Part shown: in pieces, positions 45,652 through 56,383 of the stretch
How the letters are laid out: every line of letters begins with the position of its first letter
How positions within the stretch are numbered: the stretch's first letter is position 1
Assembly (NCBI RefSeq): GCF_011806575.1
Contig: NZ_JAATOO010000003.1
Coordinates: 62,001 to 126,000 of the forward strand
Source: Vibrio hepatarius
GTDB lineage: Bacteria; Pseudomonadota; Gammaproteobacteria; Enterobacterales; Vibrionaceae
Direction: 5' to 3'
DNA: 64,000 bases
Position numbers and translations under genes: made by a program
The notes under the pieces: generated by a model
Told to the model about the DNA's origin: nothing
Database searches by the model: none
What the model saw: only the letters and a program-made list of their open reading frames with translations

Positions 45652-46911
45652 ATGCCCAAATTAAACTTGTCTCAAAACAGTACTTCCTCGATCTTTGAAC
45701 AAGGCCCTGACACGAATAAGTTAGAACAATTACTCGAACCTCACTTTGAACGCCCTTCCCTGCGCCTGACACCAAGCCCGTACATTTCAGAGAAGAACCT
45801 AACGAAACGCTGGCAAAAACTGGACTCATTAACTGACCAAGATGCTCTGCTCGATAAGCAATCGAAAACCAACGCCGAGCTATACAATAAGAACATCGAA
45901 CATTTCATCGGCACCGTTAAGTTACCCGTCGGCATTGCTGGACCACTTCGCATCAACGGCTTGTATGCCAACAAAGATTATTTGGTACCACTCGCGACGA
46001 CCGAAGCGGCGCTTGTTGCTTCGTACAATCGCGGTGCTCAACTGATTACTGCCGCGGGTGGTGCAAGTGCAATGTTGTTAAACGAAGGCGTCACTCGCAC
46101 GCCCGTGTTTGCCTTTGAGCGCTTAGCAGAAGCCGGACAGTTCGTGGCATGGGTGGTCACTCAGTACGACCACTTTAAACAGGTCGCAGAATCGACAACA
46201 TCACACGGCAAGTTGCACGACATCAACGTCAATATCGACGGCAACCAAGTTTATCTGGTGTTTGAATTTCACACAGGCGATGCGTCTGGTCAAAACATGG
46301 TGACCATCGCGACGCACAAAGTGTTTCAATACATTCTTGAGCATGCACCTATCGAACCGAATGAAGCGTTTTTGGATGGCAATCTCTCAGGAGATAAAAA
46401 GCCTAATGCTCATACTTTGCGCCACGTGCGCGGAAAGAAAGTATCTGCCGATGTTCATTTGTCTCGAGAGTTAGTCAACAAGTATCTCCACACCACCCCG
46501 GAGAAGATGGTTAAGTTCGGCCAAATGACAACGACAGGTTCAGCACTTAGCGGTGGAATTGGTGTGAATGCACATTATGCCAATGCGCTTGCAGCGTTAT
46601 ACATCGCGTGTGGACAAGACGCGGCGTGCGTAGCGGAATCTGCAATTGGTATGACGCGTATGGAGGTCAACGAGCAAGGTGGTTTGTATGCGTGTGTTAC
46701 CCTGCCAAATCTGATGCTTGGCACTGTAGGCGGCGGAACTGGATTACCGAGTCAAAAAGCGTGCTTGGATATTCTAGGCTTACACGGAAATGGCAATGCA
46801 AAAGCACTGGCGGAAGTGGCCGCGAGCCTCTGTTTAGCGGGTGAGCTTTCAATTGTCGGCGCGTTCTGTGCGGATCATTTCACCCGAGCCCATCAAAAGC
46901 TCGCAAGATAA
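45652..46911 (+). CDS. mvaA: Hydroxymethylglutaryl-CoA reductase
   Basis: 419 residues. Motifs in order: KLPVGIAGPLRINGLY, TTEAALVASYNRG with the catalytic Glu, FHTGDASGQNMV, the SGDKKP lysine, GQDAACVAES with the catalytic Asp, GTVGGGTGLPSQ, and a C-terminal FTRAHQK histidine. The pattern is class I-like, as in archaea and eukaryotes, rather than Pseudomonas class II. It reduces HMG-CoA to mevalonate. No other mevalonate gene is nearby. A perfect terminator follows. Confidence 0.94.
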   Translation: MPKLNLSQNSTSSIFEQGPDTNKLEQLLEPHFERPSLRLTPSPYISEKNLTKRWQKLDSLTDQDALLDKQSKTNAELYNKNIEHFIGTVKLPVGIAGPLRINGLYANKDYLVPLATTEAALVASYNRGAQLITAAGGASAMLLNEGVTRTPVFAFERLAEAGQFVAWVVTQYDHFKQVAESTTSHGKLHDINVNIDGNQVYLVFEFHTGDASGQNMVTIATHKVFQYILEHAPIEPNEAFLDGNLSGDKKPNAHTLRHVRGKKVSADVHLSRELVNKYLHTTPEKMVKFGQMTTTGSALSGGIGVNAHYANALAALYIACGQDAACVAESAIGMTRMEVNEQGGLYACVTLPNLMLGTVGGGTGLPSQKACLDILGLHGNGNAKALAEVAASLCLAGELSIVGAFCADHFTRAHQKLAR

Positions 46912-46941
46912 AAAATGGAGAGCTAAGCTCTCCATTTTTTT
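46912..46941. terminator. Bidirectional terminator between HMG-CoA reductase and luxQ
   Basis: AATGGAGAGCT (46914-46924) pairs with AGCTCTCCATT (46926-46936), flanked by A- and T-runs; it can end both convergent units. Confidence 0.88.
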
Positions 46942-46960
46942 CTTTATCTGTCCGCTACCG

Positions 46961-49506
46961 TTAAGACTGATGGTAAAAATTCTCTTTAAAGTGAATCATC
47001 GCTTTGTTCAGGGCGAGCTCTTTTATCGGTTTAACCAACACATAATCCGCGCCACTGGTGATAAACGCCTGCTTGGTGTCTTGCATCCCATCGGCAGTAC
47101 AGGCGTATATCGGTGTTGATAGACGCAGTTCATCACGTATGATTCGTGTCGCTTCGATACCACCCAAGTTGGGTAACTGATTGTCCATCATGATCAGTGC
47201 GACATCGTCATTCTCTTTCAAATATTCAATCGCGTTACGCCCATCCTGAACCCAGGTGACTGTCATGCCATATTTCTCACAGAAGGCCTTGGCAATAAAC
47301 GCGTTGGTGTGGTTATCTTCAACAAGTAGCACGTGTAGTGACTCATCAAACATTTCAGACGGTTCAATCAATAGCGTACGTTGCTCTTGGTCACGCTCAC
47401 CATTAATAATATCAATCGGCAGCGTGATAAATACGCGTGTACCTTGTTCAACTTGGCTGATGATATCGATCTGGCCGTTCATCAACTCCACTAAGCTATG
47501 CACGATAGCCAAACCCAGGCCACTGCCGCCGTACTCACGAGTGGTGGTTGATTCTGCTTGAGTAAATGGCTCAAAGATCGCGGTCAACTGGCTCTCGTCG
47601 ATACCAATACCGGTATCCTCAACTTCCATTTCCAGCAGATGTTGGTTCTCTTTCTCAACACAACGGATCACTACGTTTACTTCACCTTGATGAGTAAACT
47701 TAATCGCGTTGCTGACCAGATTAAATAGAATCTGATTCAGTCGTACCAAGTCGCTGTCTGCCCACGTGTCTTCACTAAACTCACGAGTCATGTTGAGTGT
47801 AATGCCTTTTTCACAGCAGAGCGGACGGAAGATATTTTCTGCGGTATTCACCAGCTCGACTAAACGGAAATCACTGTGCTGAATATGGAACTTACCTTGT
47901 TCGATCTTCGAGAAATCCAGAATGTCGTTGGCTCCCGCTCTCAGATGTTCGCCACTATTACAAAGCACATCGACATGCTCTAGCGCGTGCTTATCTTGCA
48001 ATTGATGTTTCAGCAGTTGTGACACGCCCAGAATGCCGTTAAGTGGCGTTCTTAGTTCGTGGCTCATCTTCGCGAGGAAATCTGCACGTACTCTAGCTGA
48101 TTCTTCTGCTTCTTCTTTGGCCGCTTGACTCTGCTTTTCCGCTTCAACAAAACTGGTTATGTCCTGCCCCAACGCCATCACTTGGTTGGTGGAATCGTCA
48201 CTGATGATTGGCGACAGGTTCCAACGGAAAGTTTTGCCGTTGATAGTAGTGTTTACACCCGTCAGTGTCGCGCCTTGAGCACACATGCGGATGTGGTGAC
48301 GCAGCTCAGCCAGCAGACAGCGTTTGACTTCCTCGTCTTTAAAACTGCGCTCCGCCGCTGGGTTATAACGAATGAGCTCGCCTTCTTTGTTCCAAAGCGT
48401 GATTGGTGAAAGCGAAAAATTAAAGAGATCAGCGAACTGCTTGTCACGTTCATCAAGACGCTTAAATGACAGCTCAAAGCTCTCACCAATACGATGAAAC
48501 TCCTCAATTGCCGAACCTTCAAAGTTAACCGCGTGCTGGCTTTTAAGCGTCGACTTGATATAGAGCATCAGTTTTTCAAGCTCCACAGAAACACGCTTGC
48601 CTAACCAAAGTCGGGTATAGACAGCAAAGAAAGCAATTAGCACGCCTGTGAAGACCATCCATAGATATTGGTTCTGAACAAAGCTATCAATGTGTTCATT
48701 ACTTTGGATGTTATAGACAGAAAGAAACGTTGGCGTGTTTGACATGGCCAAATCTGTGCGTGAAACCAAATAACGACTCGCGTTAATCGATTTAAGCGAC
48801 TGCTCTAGCCATTCGATGTGGCGGGGATCTTCAGGTTTGGTGCTCGATGCAATAATTTCAGAGCCAACCGCAAGAAAAAGCTCGTCAGCGTTACTGCCCG
48901 AAGCCAGCACATTAACCAACGAATAGTTGTTGTTTAGCACAACGCCGATATAGAGGTGCGCAACGACCTCTCCGGTTTTCATGTCAACCACTGGCGTTCT
49001 GCGCACCATCAAGTAATGTGTTCCCATCGATGACGGTACTTGTGCGACATGCCAATCACTGCCAACCACAATATCTTTACTAATGACGGTTAAACGAGCG
49101 CTTTCAATACCATAGAATTGCGAGTTACCATCGTCCCAAACCATGCCGTCGCTGGTGGTCAGAAAGCGAAGATCAGGCGATAAGTTGGGTAAAACATGGT
49201 CTAAACCTGAGAAAAATCGGTCGACACCGACATTGTCTTTGGCGTGGATTGCGTCAACCAAAGGCTCGTTTCGGCTATAGCTATCCTGCTGTATTTCTAA
49301 CGATTTGAGGTGAAAGTTGAAGATTTCCTGAACAAGGCTTTGCGTTTGGGTTTTGGTACGAGCGACCTCTTGAGCTACAACTTCTCGATTGACCTGATAG
49401 TTTTGCAGCATCATGACTAATATCAGCACGGCAATAGTCAAAAAAATCGAGTTAGTGAGAAGCGTAGCTAACTGATGTGAGTTCCTACGCTTAAATAATA
49501 TTCTCA

Positions 49507-49507
<1 letters not shown>
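46961..49507 (-). CDS. luxQ: Autoinducer-2 hybrid sensor kinase/phosphatase LuxQ
   Basis: 848 residues. TM1 (about 16-36), a periplasmic sensor domain (about 40-278), TM2 (about 280-300), a PAS domain (about 352-455), HisKA with H483 in MSHELRTPLNG, an ATPase domain with NLVSNAIKF, DTGIGI and GSGLGLAI, and a receiver with D775 in IMMDNQLPN. It works with LuxP: AI-2 binding switches it from kinase to phosphatase toward LuxU/LuxO. Start and luxP stop overlap (TAATG). Confidence 0.97.
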
Positions 49508-50703
<1,196 letters not shown>

Positions 50704-50788
50704 TTACAGACAATATTGAATAGATTTAGGGACATTACGCCATATAACGACTATCCGCCTATTGAAAACAGGACGAAATCGCGCGCAA

Positions 50789-51091
50789 CTACAGCGAAAC
50801 TACCGCAATGAGTTCTAACTCTCCCCTCACTAAACGCTCTTTGGTTGCTTTAGGAAGCTTTTTGATTTGGTGTTCTACCTTGGATGCTTCGCTGCGTGAC
50901 GTGCCCGCAGGGTTGTGCCACACAAGTTGCAAAGGTCCTTTGCCTTTCAGTGCCTTGGCGCCTTTACCACTGGTATGTTGCGAAAATCTGCGCTCTACGT
51001 CGGTCGTGATACCACAATAAAGCGCATTTGATCGAGTGCGGATCAAATAGACATGCCAATCCGCACTGTGTTGAGAAGTCATTTGAGACAT
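50789..51091 (-). CDS. GIY-YIG nuclease-superfamily protein (YhbQ-like)
   Basis: 100 residues. The catalytic core [26 protein letters not shown] corresponds to the GIY-YIG motif (VYL...YCG variant), followed by [13 protein letters not shown] and [16 protein letters not shown]. Single-domain members of this family have weak nuclease activity and unclear roles. Start overlaps the yceH stop by one base, so it is translationally coupled. Confidence 0.9.
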   Translation of the reverse strand: MSQMTSQHSADWHVYLIRTRSNALYCGITTDVERRFSQHTSGKGAKALKGKGPLQLVWHNPAGTSRSEASKVEHQIKKLPKATKERLVRGELELIAVVSL

Positions 51092-51744
51092 TAATTTGTC
51101 AGTTGTTCCACTAGCGCGCGCAGTTCAGCTAACTCTTCTTTCAGTGTACTCACTTCCGCTTCAAGTGCGTCAATGCGTTCATTGTCGCCGCTTTGTACTG
51201 GTGCTGCTGCAGTTGCAAAAGACTCTATATCGACTTCGCCACTGAACAGGTGCATGTAGCGAGACTCACGTTTACCCGGCTCACGCGGTAATTTGACCAC
51301 TAAAGCGCCCTCTTCACGGCTTGCCATTTTCTCTAATACCACTTCCACTTCTTTTACGTCAGAGAACTCAGCTAAGCGGTTTGTACGCGTACGAAGCTCA
51401 CCCGGTGTTTGTGGCCCACGGAGAAGCAGACAACAAGTAATGCCTTTTTCTTGTTTTGATAGCTTGAGATCGCCAAATTCAGTATTGCAGAAACGATGTT
51501 GAAACTTGCTAGCGCGGCTGTTGAAACCACTCTCGTCACTCACTAATCTACGCGCAATCAAACCATCAACGGCTTGCTGGACGTCCGTATCACTTAGCGC
51601 CATAACAGGTTCACGGTTACTTTTTTGATTACATGCAGCAGTCAGGCTGTTTAGCGTCAGCGGATAATAATCAGGAGTGGTGACTTCTTTCTCGATCAGA
51701 CAACCGATAACACGAGCTTCTACAGGGCTCAATTCAATATTCAT
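51091..51744 (-). CDS. yceH: YceH-family protein (DUF480)
   Basis: 217 residues. [34 protein letters not shown] and [10 protein letters not shown] are family hallmarks; tandem winged-helix domains are expected. The C-terminal 30 residues ([25 protein letters not shown]) form a coiled coil. Function unknown. First gene of a two-gene unit with the GIY-YIG protein. Confidence 0.93.
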   Translation of the reverse strand: MNIELSPVEARVIGCLIEKEVTTPDYYPLTLNSLTAACNQKSNREPVMALSDTDVQQAVDGLIARRLVSDESGFNSRASKFQHRFCNTEFGDLKLSKQEKGITCCLLLRGPQTPGELRTRTNRLAEFSDVKEVEVVLEKMASREEGALVVKLPREPGKRESRYMHLFSGEVDIESFATAAAPVQSGDNERIDALEAEVSTLKEELAELRALVEQLTN

Positions 51745-51776
51745 TTTGCTTTCCTTATTATGTGCTTCCCAAGCGC

Positions 51777-51971
51777 CTAATGCTCAGAAAGTATAGCGAC
51801 CCTTTTCATATTCCCGTTTTCATCAATCATAACGATTTTAGTACGGTTCAATTCAACTTCAGTGATTTCTTGTCTTTTACGTTCGTCACGATAAGCGGTC
51901 TCAAGTCGACTCGCAGGTTTTGGCGTTTGCTCGCTTTCTTCTTGATGAACAATGATATCAGACGTTCGCAT
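51777..51971 (-). CDS. Small hypothetical protein
   Basis: 64 residues from ATG 51971 (frame opens further to a TTG at 52004). Charged and helical: [41 protein letters not shown]. No recognised domain; ribosome site is weak. It lies just before yceH on the same strand with a 32-bp gap. Confidence 0.5.
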   Translation of the reverse strand: MRTSDIIVHQEESEQTPKPASRLETAYRDERKRQEITEVELNRTKIVMIDENGNMKRVAILSEH

Positions 51972-52160
51972 CTTGTTGCGCAAATGGTTAATCAGAATGT
52001 ACAAATCATATATCGATCATTGCTTGCTAACAATCACCTGACAAACGGTTGCCTATAAAAGCGTCAACATACTGGAATGATTGATCTAAAGGCTGTTATC
52101 AACCTGCATGTTGTGATTTAATCATGAGTAGTTAAGTGAAAAAAATTAGGAAAGGAACCT

Positions 52161-52481
52161 ATGAGTGGTGTATTTGAGATCGTAGCTCAGGCTCGTCGTA
52201 AAAATAAACTCAAGCGTGAGCTGATCGATAACGAGAAAAAAGTCCGTGATAACCGCAAACGTGTTGACCTTCTTGAAAACCTGCTTGATTACATCAAGCC
52301 AGAAATGACGCACGACGAAATCGTTGGCATCGTTAAAAACATGAAGGCAGATTACGAAGATCGTGTTGATGACCACATCATCAAGAGCGCTGAGATTTCA
52401 AAAGAACGTCGTGAAATCAGCCGTCGCATCCGCGAACTGACTGAAGCAGACAAGCAAGTTCTACAAGGCAAACGTAAGTAG
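52161..52481 (+). CDS. Small coiled-coil protein, function unknown
   Basis: 106 residues, very rich in Lys, Arg and Glu with heptad-like helices ([33 protein letters not shown] and [25 protein letters not shown]). AGGAACCT precedes the ATG and a strong terminator follows, so it is an independent transcription unit. Likely conserved in Vibrio; I do not recognise a named family. Confidence 0.78.
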   Translation: MSGVFEIVAQARRKNKLKRELIDNEKKVRDNRKRVDLLENLLDYIKPEMTHDEIVGIVKNMKADYEDRVDDHIIKSAEISKERREISRRIRELTEADKQVLQGKRK

Positions 52482-52504
52482 TCTTAGTTCAACTGATAAT
52501 TAAT

Positions 52505-52537
52505 AAAACCTGCACTCACCGTGCAGGTTTTTTCTTT
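52505..52537 (+). terminator. Rho-independent terminator
   Basis: AACCTGCAC (52507-52515) pairs with GTGCAGGTT (52521-52529) around a 5-base loop, followed by a long T-run. Confidence 0.9.
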
Positions 52538-52600
52538 TTTAAACCAGTCTGTTGGTTTTCGGAGATTCAACATTTTTAGTTATTACAATTCAGTTAATAG

Positions 52601-52616
52601 CGTTAAACGTTTGCGT
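52601..52616 (-). promoter_or_regulatory. PurR/LacI-family-like half operator
   Basis: On the minus strand this reads ACGCAAACGTTTAACG; the first 12 bases match the PurR-type consensus, the last four do not. It lies about 175 bp before the next gene in an otherwise gene-free 300-bp stretch. Weak call. Confidence 0.3.
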
Positions 52617-52790
52617 AATCGCTAACCTTCTCCGTTAGAATATTTGGGGCTTTTATCACAGTTTTGCCCCTGATATATTTCACCACAGATAATCATTTAG
52701 ACCATTCGAGGCACGGAGCTTCCTCATTAATCTCAAGAAGAGAAGAAATGGTACCGATAAACCATCGGCAAACTTTTAGAGGGTCAAATT

Positions 52791-53036
52791 ATGGATATGG
52801 TTGAAATTTTAGGCTACGCAGCTTCTATCATGGTGGCTATTTCTCTAACCATGAAAGACATTGTTAAGCTACGTGTTCTTAACTTTATTGGCTGTGCACT
52901 ATTTACTGCATATGGCCTAATGATTGATGCATGGCCAGTTGTAGTAACTAACGGCTTCATTGCATGCGTGAACGTATACTTCCTAGCAAAAATGCAAAGT
53001 GAAAAAAAAAGTAGTGAAGTGAAAAACGCCGCTTAA
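52791..53036 (+). CDS. Half-size YgjV/SemiSWEET-like membrane protein
   Basis: 81 residues with three membrane spans (about 3-20, 28-45, 48-68). EILGYAASIMVAISLTMKDIVKLRVLNFIGCALFTAYG and WPVVVTNGFIACVNVYFL resemble one triple-helix repeat of the YgjV family or a SemiSWEET, whose members work as dimers. Starts with ATG after GAGGGTCAAATT. Substrate unknown. Confidence 0.72.
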   Translation: MDMVEILGYAASIMVAISLTMKDIVKLRVLNFIGCALFTAYGLMIDAWPVVVTNGFIACVNVYFLAKMQSEKKSSEVKNAA

Positions 53037-53047
53037 AACAGTTTTAA

Positions 53048-53086
53048 AACCAAAAGCCCCGGATAAACATCCGGGGCTTTTGGTAT
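53048..53086. terminator. Bidirectional terminator
   Basis: CCAAAAGCCCCGGA (53050-53063) pairs with TCCGGGGCTTTTGG (53070-53083) around a 6-base loop, between convergent genes. Confidence 0.9.
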
Positions 53087-53122
53087 TTAGGGAATATGGA
53101 TTGGTTTAACTGACGTATCCGA

Positions 53123-53746
53123 TCAGTTATCTGCAACAATCAGTAGCAGCTCGACTCGGCGGTTGCACGCTTTACCCATTGACGTTACGTTAGAACATGC
53201 TGGAACGTACTCACCGTAACCACGGGTAAAAATCGACTGTTTTGCCACTCGATTTCTCACCAATTGCTGCTTAACTGCGTTGGCACGTCTTTCAGATAGG
53301 CCATCATTAAACTTAGCCGTGCCAGTACTATCCGAATGACCATCAATCACGATATCGATACCTTGCTGCATCGCCAAGTAGCTACCAAGCATATTTAGCC
53401 AATAAGCGGAATCGGCTTTTACTTGGGAAGAGCCAGTGTTGAAGTTGACGGTATCTTTTAGCTTAATCATCATGTGGTTACCCGGTAACAATTCGTACGC
53501 GACACCACTTCTTGATAAAAACTGCTGCAAGTCGTCGTATTCATTAGCTGCCACCGGCATTGAACGCGAAGCAGGTTGAATACCTGTTACCATTTTTTGT
53601 GGTGCGTAACCCCATTCTGGGTATCGAAGCTCAGCATCAGACTTAGGCGCTGTTTCCAGTAAGTCTTCTGTCATATTTGATACGTTCCGTGCCATATCTG
53701 CGCAGCCAGATAGCAATACGAGCAGAGGTAAAGCTAAGTATTTCAT
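53123..53746 (-). CDS. OmpA-family lipoprotein
   Basis: 207 residues. A lipobox LLSGC gives lipid-modified Cys15. The C-terminal OmpA domain (about 90-203) has VNFNTGSSQVKADSAYWL, IDGHSDSTG and LSERRANAVKQQL, ending in NRRVELLL. It is anchored in a membrane by lipid and bound to peptidoglycan. Two Cys (PACSN, GKACNRR) could form a disulfide. Single gene, convergent terminator. Confidence 0.9.
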   Translation of the reverse strand: MKYLALPLLVLLSGCADMARNVSNMTEDLLETAPKSDAELRYPEWGYAPQKMVTGIQPASRSMPVAANEYDDLQQFLSRSGVAYELLPGNHMMIKLKDTVNFNTGSSQVKADSAYWLNMLGSYLAMQQGIDIVIDGHSDSTGTAKFNDGLSERRANAVKQQLVRNRVAKQSIFTRGYGEYVPACSNVTSMGKACNRRVELLLIVADN

Positions 53747-53975
53747 CTCTCCACCATGAGGTTAATTTCGATACTCTTTCTATATCGGCCAGAATTCAAA
53801 ATCTTTAGTGATATTTTAGTCGCCGTCTTCAACTTCTCCCACTCTCTCTGATTGAAACAATTTGCTAAGCATTTGACGGTATTTCCTATTTCGTTCTGAT
53901 GGTCGAAAGAGTAAAATTCGTCTAACTTTTTACGCGTAATTATTCACTTAATGACGCTAACAACGAGAACAAACT

Positions 53976-54599
53976 ATGAAAAAGCTAATTTCTCTTTTCG
54001 CTATTTCGCTGGCTGCGTTATTAGTAGGCTGTTCAGACAGCAACGTGCCTCAAGAAGGACAACAGTTTCAGCAATTACCTGTCAACCTATCTACTTACCG
54101 CCTTCCTCAAGTCACTGAAGTTTTTTCTTTAAACTGTGGTCACTGCCGTAAGATGGAAGAAGTTATCCCACAGCTTGAACAATTGACGGACCAGTCAATC
54201 GGTAAAGTGCATGTGACTTTCAATGAAAGCGCACAAGTCGGTGCAATGATCTACTACACTGCCGAAATGCAGTTAGGTGGTAAACCTGATCACGACATGA
54301 TGACTGAGCTATTTGCGGCTGTTCAGTTGGGTGACGGCTCAACGCTGACAGAAAAGAAAGAAGCGATCGATCAAGTGTTCCATTCACGTAACCTGATTAG
54401 CCCATACGAGCTAAATGAAGAACAACAAACGCAACTGTTTAAAGCGATGCACTTAGCGGATGAAATTACGCAAAAAGGCGAGATCAACGGTGTACCAACA
54501 TTTATCGTAAACGGTAAATACATGGTTATCACTTCAGGTCACCAAGATGAGCAAGGCATTGCGAACACCATCAATTACCTAATCAACCAAAACAAATAA
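53976..54599 (+). CDS. DsbA-like thiol:disulfide lipoprotein
   Basis: 207 residues. Lipobox LLVGC gives Cys19. The thioredoxin-fold active site is C54-G-H-C57 in [11 protein letters not shown], and a cis-Pro is in [11 protein letters not shown] DsbA-type oxidoreductase tethered to the membrane; the native substrate is unknown. It lies 13 bp upstream of an FKBP isomerase, so both probably act on envelope protein folding. Confidence 0.9.
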   Translation: MKKLISLFAISLAALLVGCSDSNVPQEGQQFQQLPVNLSTYRLPQVTEVFSLNCGHCRKMEEVIPQLEQLTDQSIGKVHVTFNESAQVGAMIYYTAEMQLGGKPDHDMMTELFAAVQLGDGSTLTEKKEAIDQVFHSRNLISPYELNEEQQTQLFKAMHLADEITQKGEINGVPTFIVNGKYMVITSGHQDEQGIANTINYLINQNK

Positions 54600-54612
54600 C
54601 CGGACTCTACCA

Positions 54613-55086
54613 ATGTCGAAGATTATTTTTCCCCTCGTTATCGTTATCCTTGCAGGCTTTATGATTTACCGTACTTGGACCAACCATAAAGCAAGTGAAG
54701 AGAATTTTGCTGTTGGTCAGGCATTCTTGTTAGAGAACGCGAAGAAAGAAGGCGTTGTGACAACAGAGAGCGGCTTGCAATACGAAGTGATCACCAAAGG
54801 CGAAGGTACTGAGCACCCAACGGCGACCAGCACTGTGAATGTTCATTATCACGGTACGTTAATCGACGGCACTGTTTTCGATAGCTCTGTCGATCGTGGT
54901 GAACCAATCAGCTTCAAACTGAACCAAGTAATCAAAGGTTGGCAAGAAGGTCTGACTTACATGTCTCCAGGCGACAAGTTCCGTTTGTTTATCCCTAGCA
55001 CGCTTGCATACGGGAAAAACGGCACTGGCCCTATTCCGCCAGCAGCAACTTTGATTTTTGAAGTAGAATTACTCAAAATTAAATAA
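54613..55086 (+). CDS. Membrane-anchored FKBP-type peptidyl-prolyl isomerase
   Basis: 157 residues. One N-terminal anchor (about 4-20) precedes an FKBP domain (about 65-157) with [33 protein letters not shown] and PSTLAYG. The FKBP active-site aromatic residues are in expected places. Likely periplasmic-facing, co-transcribed with the DsbA-like lipoprotein. Confidence 0.93.
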   Translation: MSKIIFPLVIVILAGFMIYRTWTNHKASEENFAVGQAFLLENAKKEGVVTTESGLQYEVITKGEGTEHPTATSTVNVHYHGTLIDGTVFDSSVDRGEPISFKLNQVIKGWQEGLTYMSPGDKFRLFIPSTLAYGKNGTGPIPPAATLIFEVELLKIK

Positions 55087-55093
55087 GCGAATC

Positions 55094-55125
55094 AAAAAAA
55101 GCCAATCACTCGTGATTGGCTTTTT
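55094..55125. terminator. Bidirectional terminator
   Basis: GCCAATCA (55101-55108) pairs with TGATTGGC (55113-55120), with A-run before and T-run after, between convergent genes. Confidence 0.87.
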
Positions 55126-55146
55126 ACTATGTGAACGATCAACCTA

Positions 55147-55545
55147 TTAAGCGTCGCTTACACAGTACTTGCCTAGCTTAGTGTTGATGAAATCAACGTC
55201 TGCAGTATGGAATTCATCCAGAGGTAGCTCGTCTGGTTTTAGCCATTTAAACGCTTGACGTCTTTCTGAATCAACGACTTTTGGTTTCACTTGCTCACAC
55301 GCTCTAAAGACAGTGTAGTAAATACGACCACCAAAATCGTTAATCCCCGCAAACGTCGCTACGTGGTTTAGACCTTCCAAATGAGTTTCTTCATAGAGTT
55401 TACGAACCGAAGCGTCAGTGCCTGTTTCGTTCTCTAGCACTTCACCACCAGGGAATTCAACAACCATTCCCTTAACAGCTTTCTGCCTTTCTTGTACTAA
55501 CACTTTCCCATTTCTGACAACAACGGCCATAGATAAGTGTTTCAT
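55147..55545 (-). CDS. Nudix hydrolase with altered Nudix box
   Basis: 132 residues. The Nudix box is recognisable (G-x5-E-x7-R-x3-EE) but has Lys for the first Glu of REUxEE and His for the family Gly (RKLYEETHL). The metal-binding EE pair is kept, so activity is possible. Substrate unknown. Ribosome site GGAGT precedes the ATG. Confidence 0.85.
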   Translation of the reverse strand: MKHLSMAVVVRNGKVLVQERQKAVKGMVVEFPGGEVLENETGTDASVRKLYEETHLEGLNHVATFAGINDFGGRIYYTVFRACEQVKPKVVDSERRQAFKWLKPDELPLDEFHTADVDFINTKLGKYCVSDA

Positions 55546-55693
55546 TCCATACTCCTTTCATTTTGTGCGATCTCATATCAGACAGCCTCATTGAGATAGA
55601 GACTTCCATGATTCACGCTCGATTACGGGAGCATGATATATCAATGCTCACATAGATGCTTATGGGCTAACTCACATTTATGATTTTGAGGCA

Positions 55694-55724
55694 CAAAAAA
55701 ACCGGTACCCTTTCAGGTACCGGT
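55694..55724 (-). terminator. Terminator after the retropepsin-like gene
   Basis: AACCGGTACC (55699-55708) pairs with GGTACCGGTT (55715-55724); on the minus strand a T-run follows. Confidence 0.85.
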
Positions 55725-55743
55725 TTAACAAACGAAGCGAATC

Positions 55744-56310
55744 TTATTTATGTTTGTCTTGAACGTACTTGCGAGCAACATCGACAACCGCGATATCTTT
55801 AAAGAAGCTACGTCCTAGCAATAATGGGAAAGTAAGATGAGTACGATCCGTTAGTGTGAATTCAGTCTTAGATTCCAAGTCACCGATTTGGATCCAAGCT
55901 TCAACGACAGCACGGCGCTGAGTACCTTCTGAGCTTGATTGACGGATGTCAACCCAACGCGCAACAGGCAACGCCAGTTCCTTGCTTTTAATTCCGTCAT
56001 GTTCAATCTTGAACTTAACCCAGTCTTTGCCATCACGCTCAAAAGGAATAACATCTACCGCGCTAATAGAAGACGTTGTTGCACCGGTATCAATACGAGT
56101 ATTGAAGTTGTCATCAAGACCTTTGACATAAACCCACTCTCGTTCACCAAGAATGAGCTTGCCATCACTGGTCTTCTGCGCTTTTAGCACAACTTCTGGT
56201 TGCTCGGTTTTCTCAGTAGGTTTTTCTACTGGCTTTTGTTCAGCCGCAGAACATGCCATCAAGCTGCCACCTAGAAATAATACGACTAAAGCTTTCCAAG
56301 ATTGATTCAT
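55744..56310 (-). CDS. Retropepsin-like aspartic protease lipoprotein (RimK/DUF785-type)
   Basis: 188 residues. A signal with lipobox LMAC gives a lipid-modified Cys20, followed by a Pro/Glu/Lys-rich tether. The domain (about 50-188) contains the single catalytic motif RIDTGATTSSI, and PLLLGRSFF near the end, as in retropepsin-like, DUF785 proteins. Expected to act as a dimer in the envelope. Substrate unknown. Confidence 0.87.
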   Translation of the reverse strand: MNQSWKALVVLFLGGSLMACSAAEQKPVEKPTEKTEQPEVVLKAQKTSDGKLILGEREWVYVKGLDDNFNTRIDTGATTSSISAVDVIPFERDGKDWVKFKIEHDGIKSKELALPVARWVDIRQSSSEGTQRRAVVEAWIQIGDLESKTEFTLTDRTHLTFPLLLGRSFFKDIAVVDVARKYVQDKHK

Positions 56311-56383
56311 CTAACCACCTAGTATTTTGACGAGAGATACACAAAACAAATCAGGCCCGTATTAACGAGCCTGATTTCATAAT

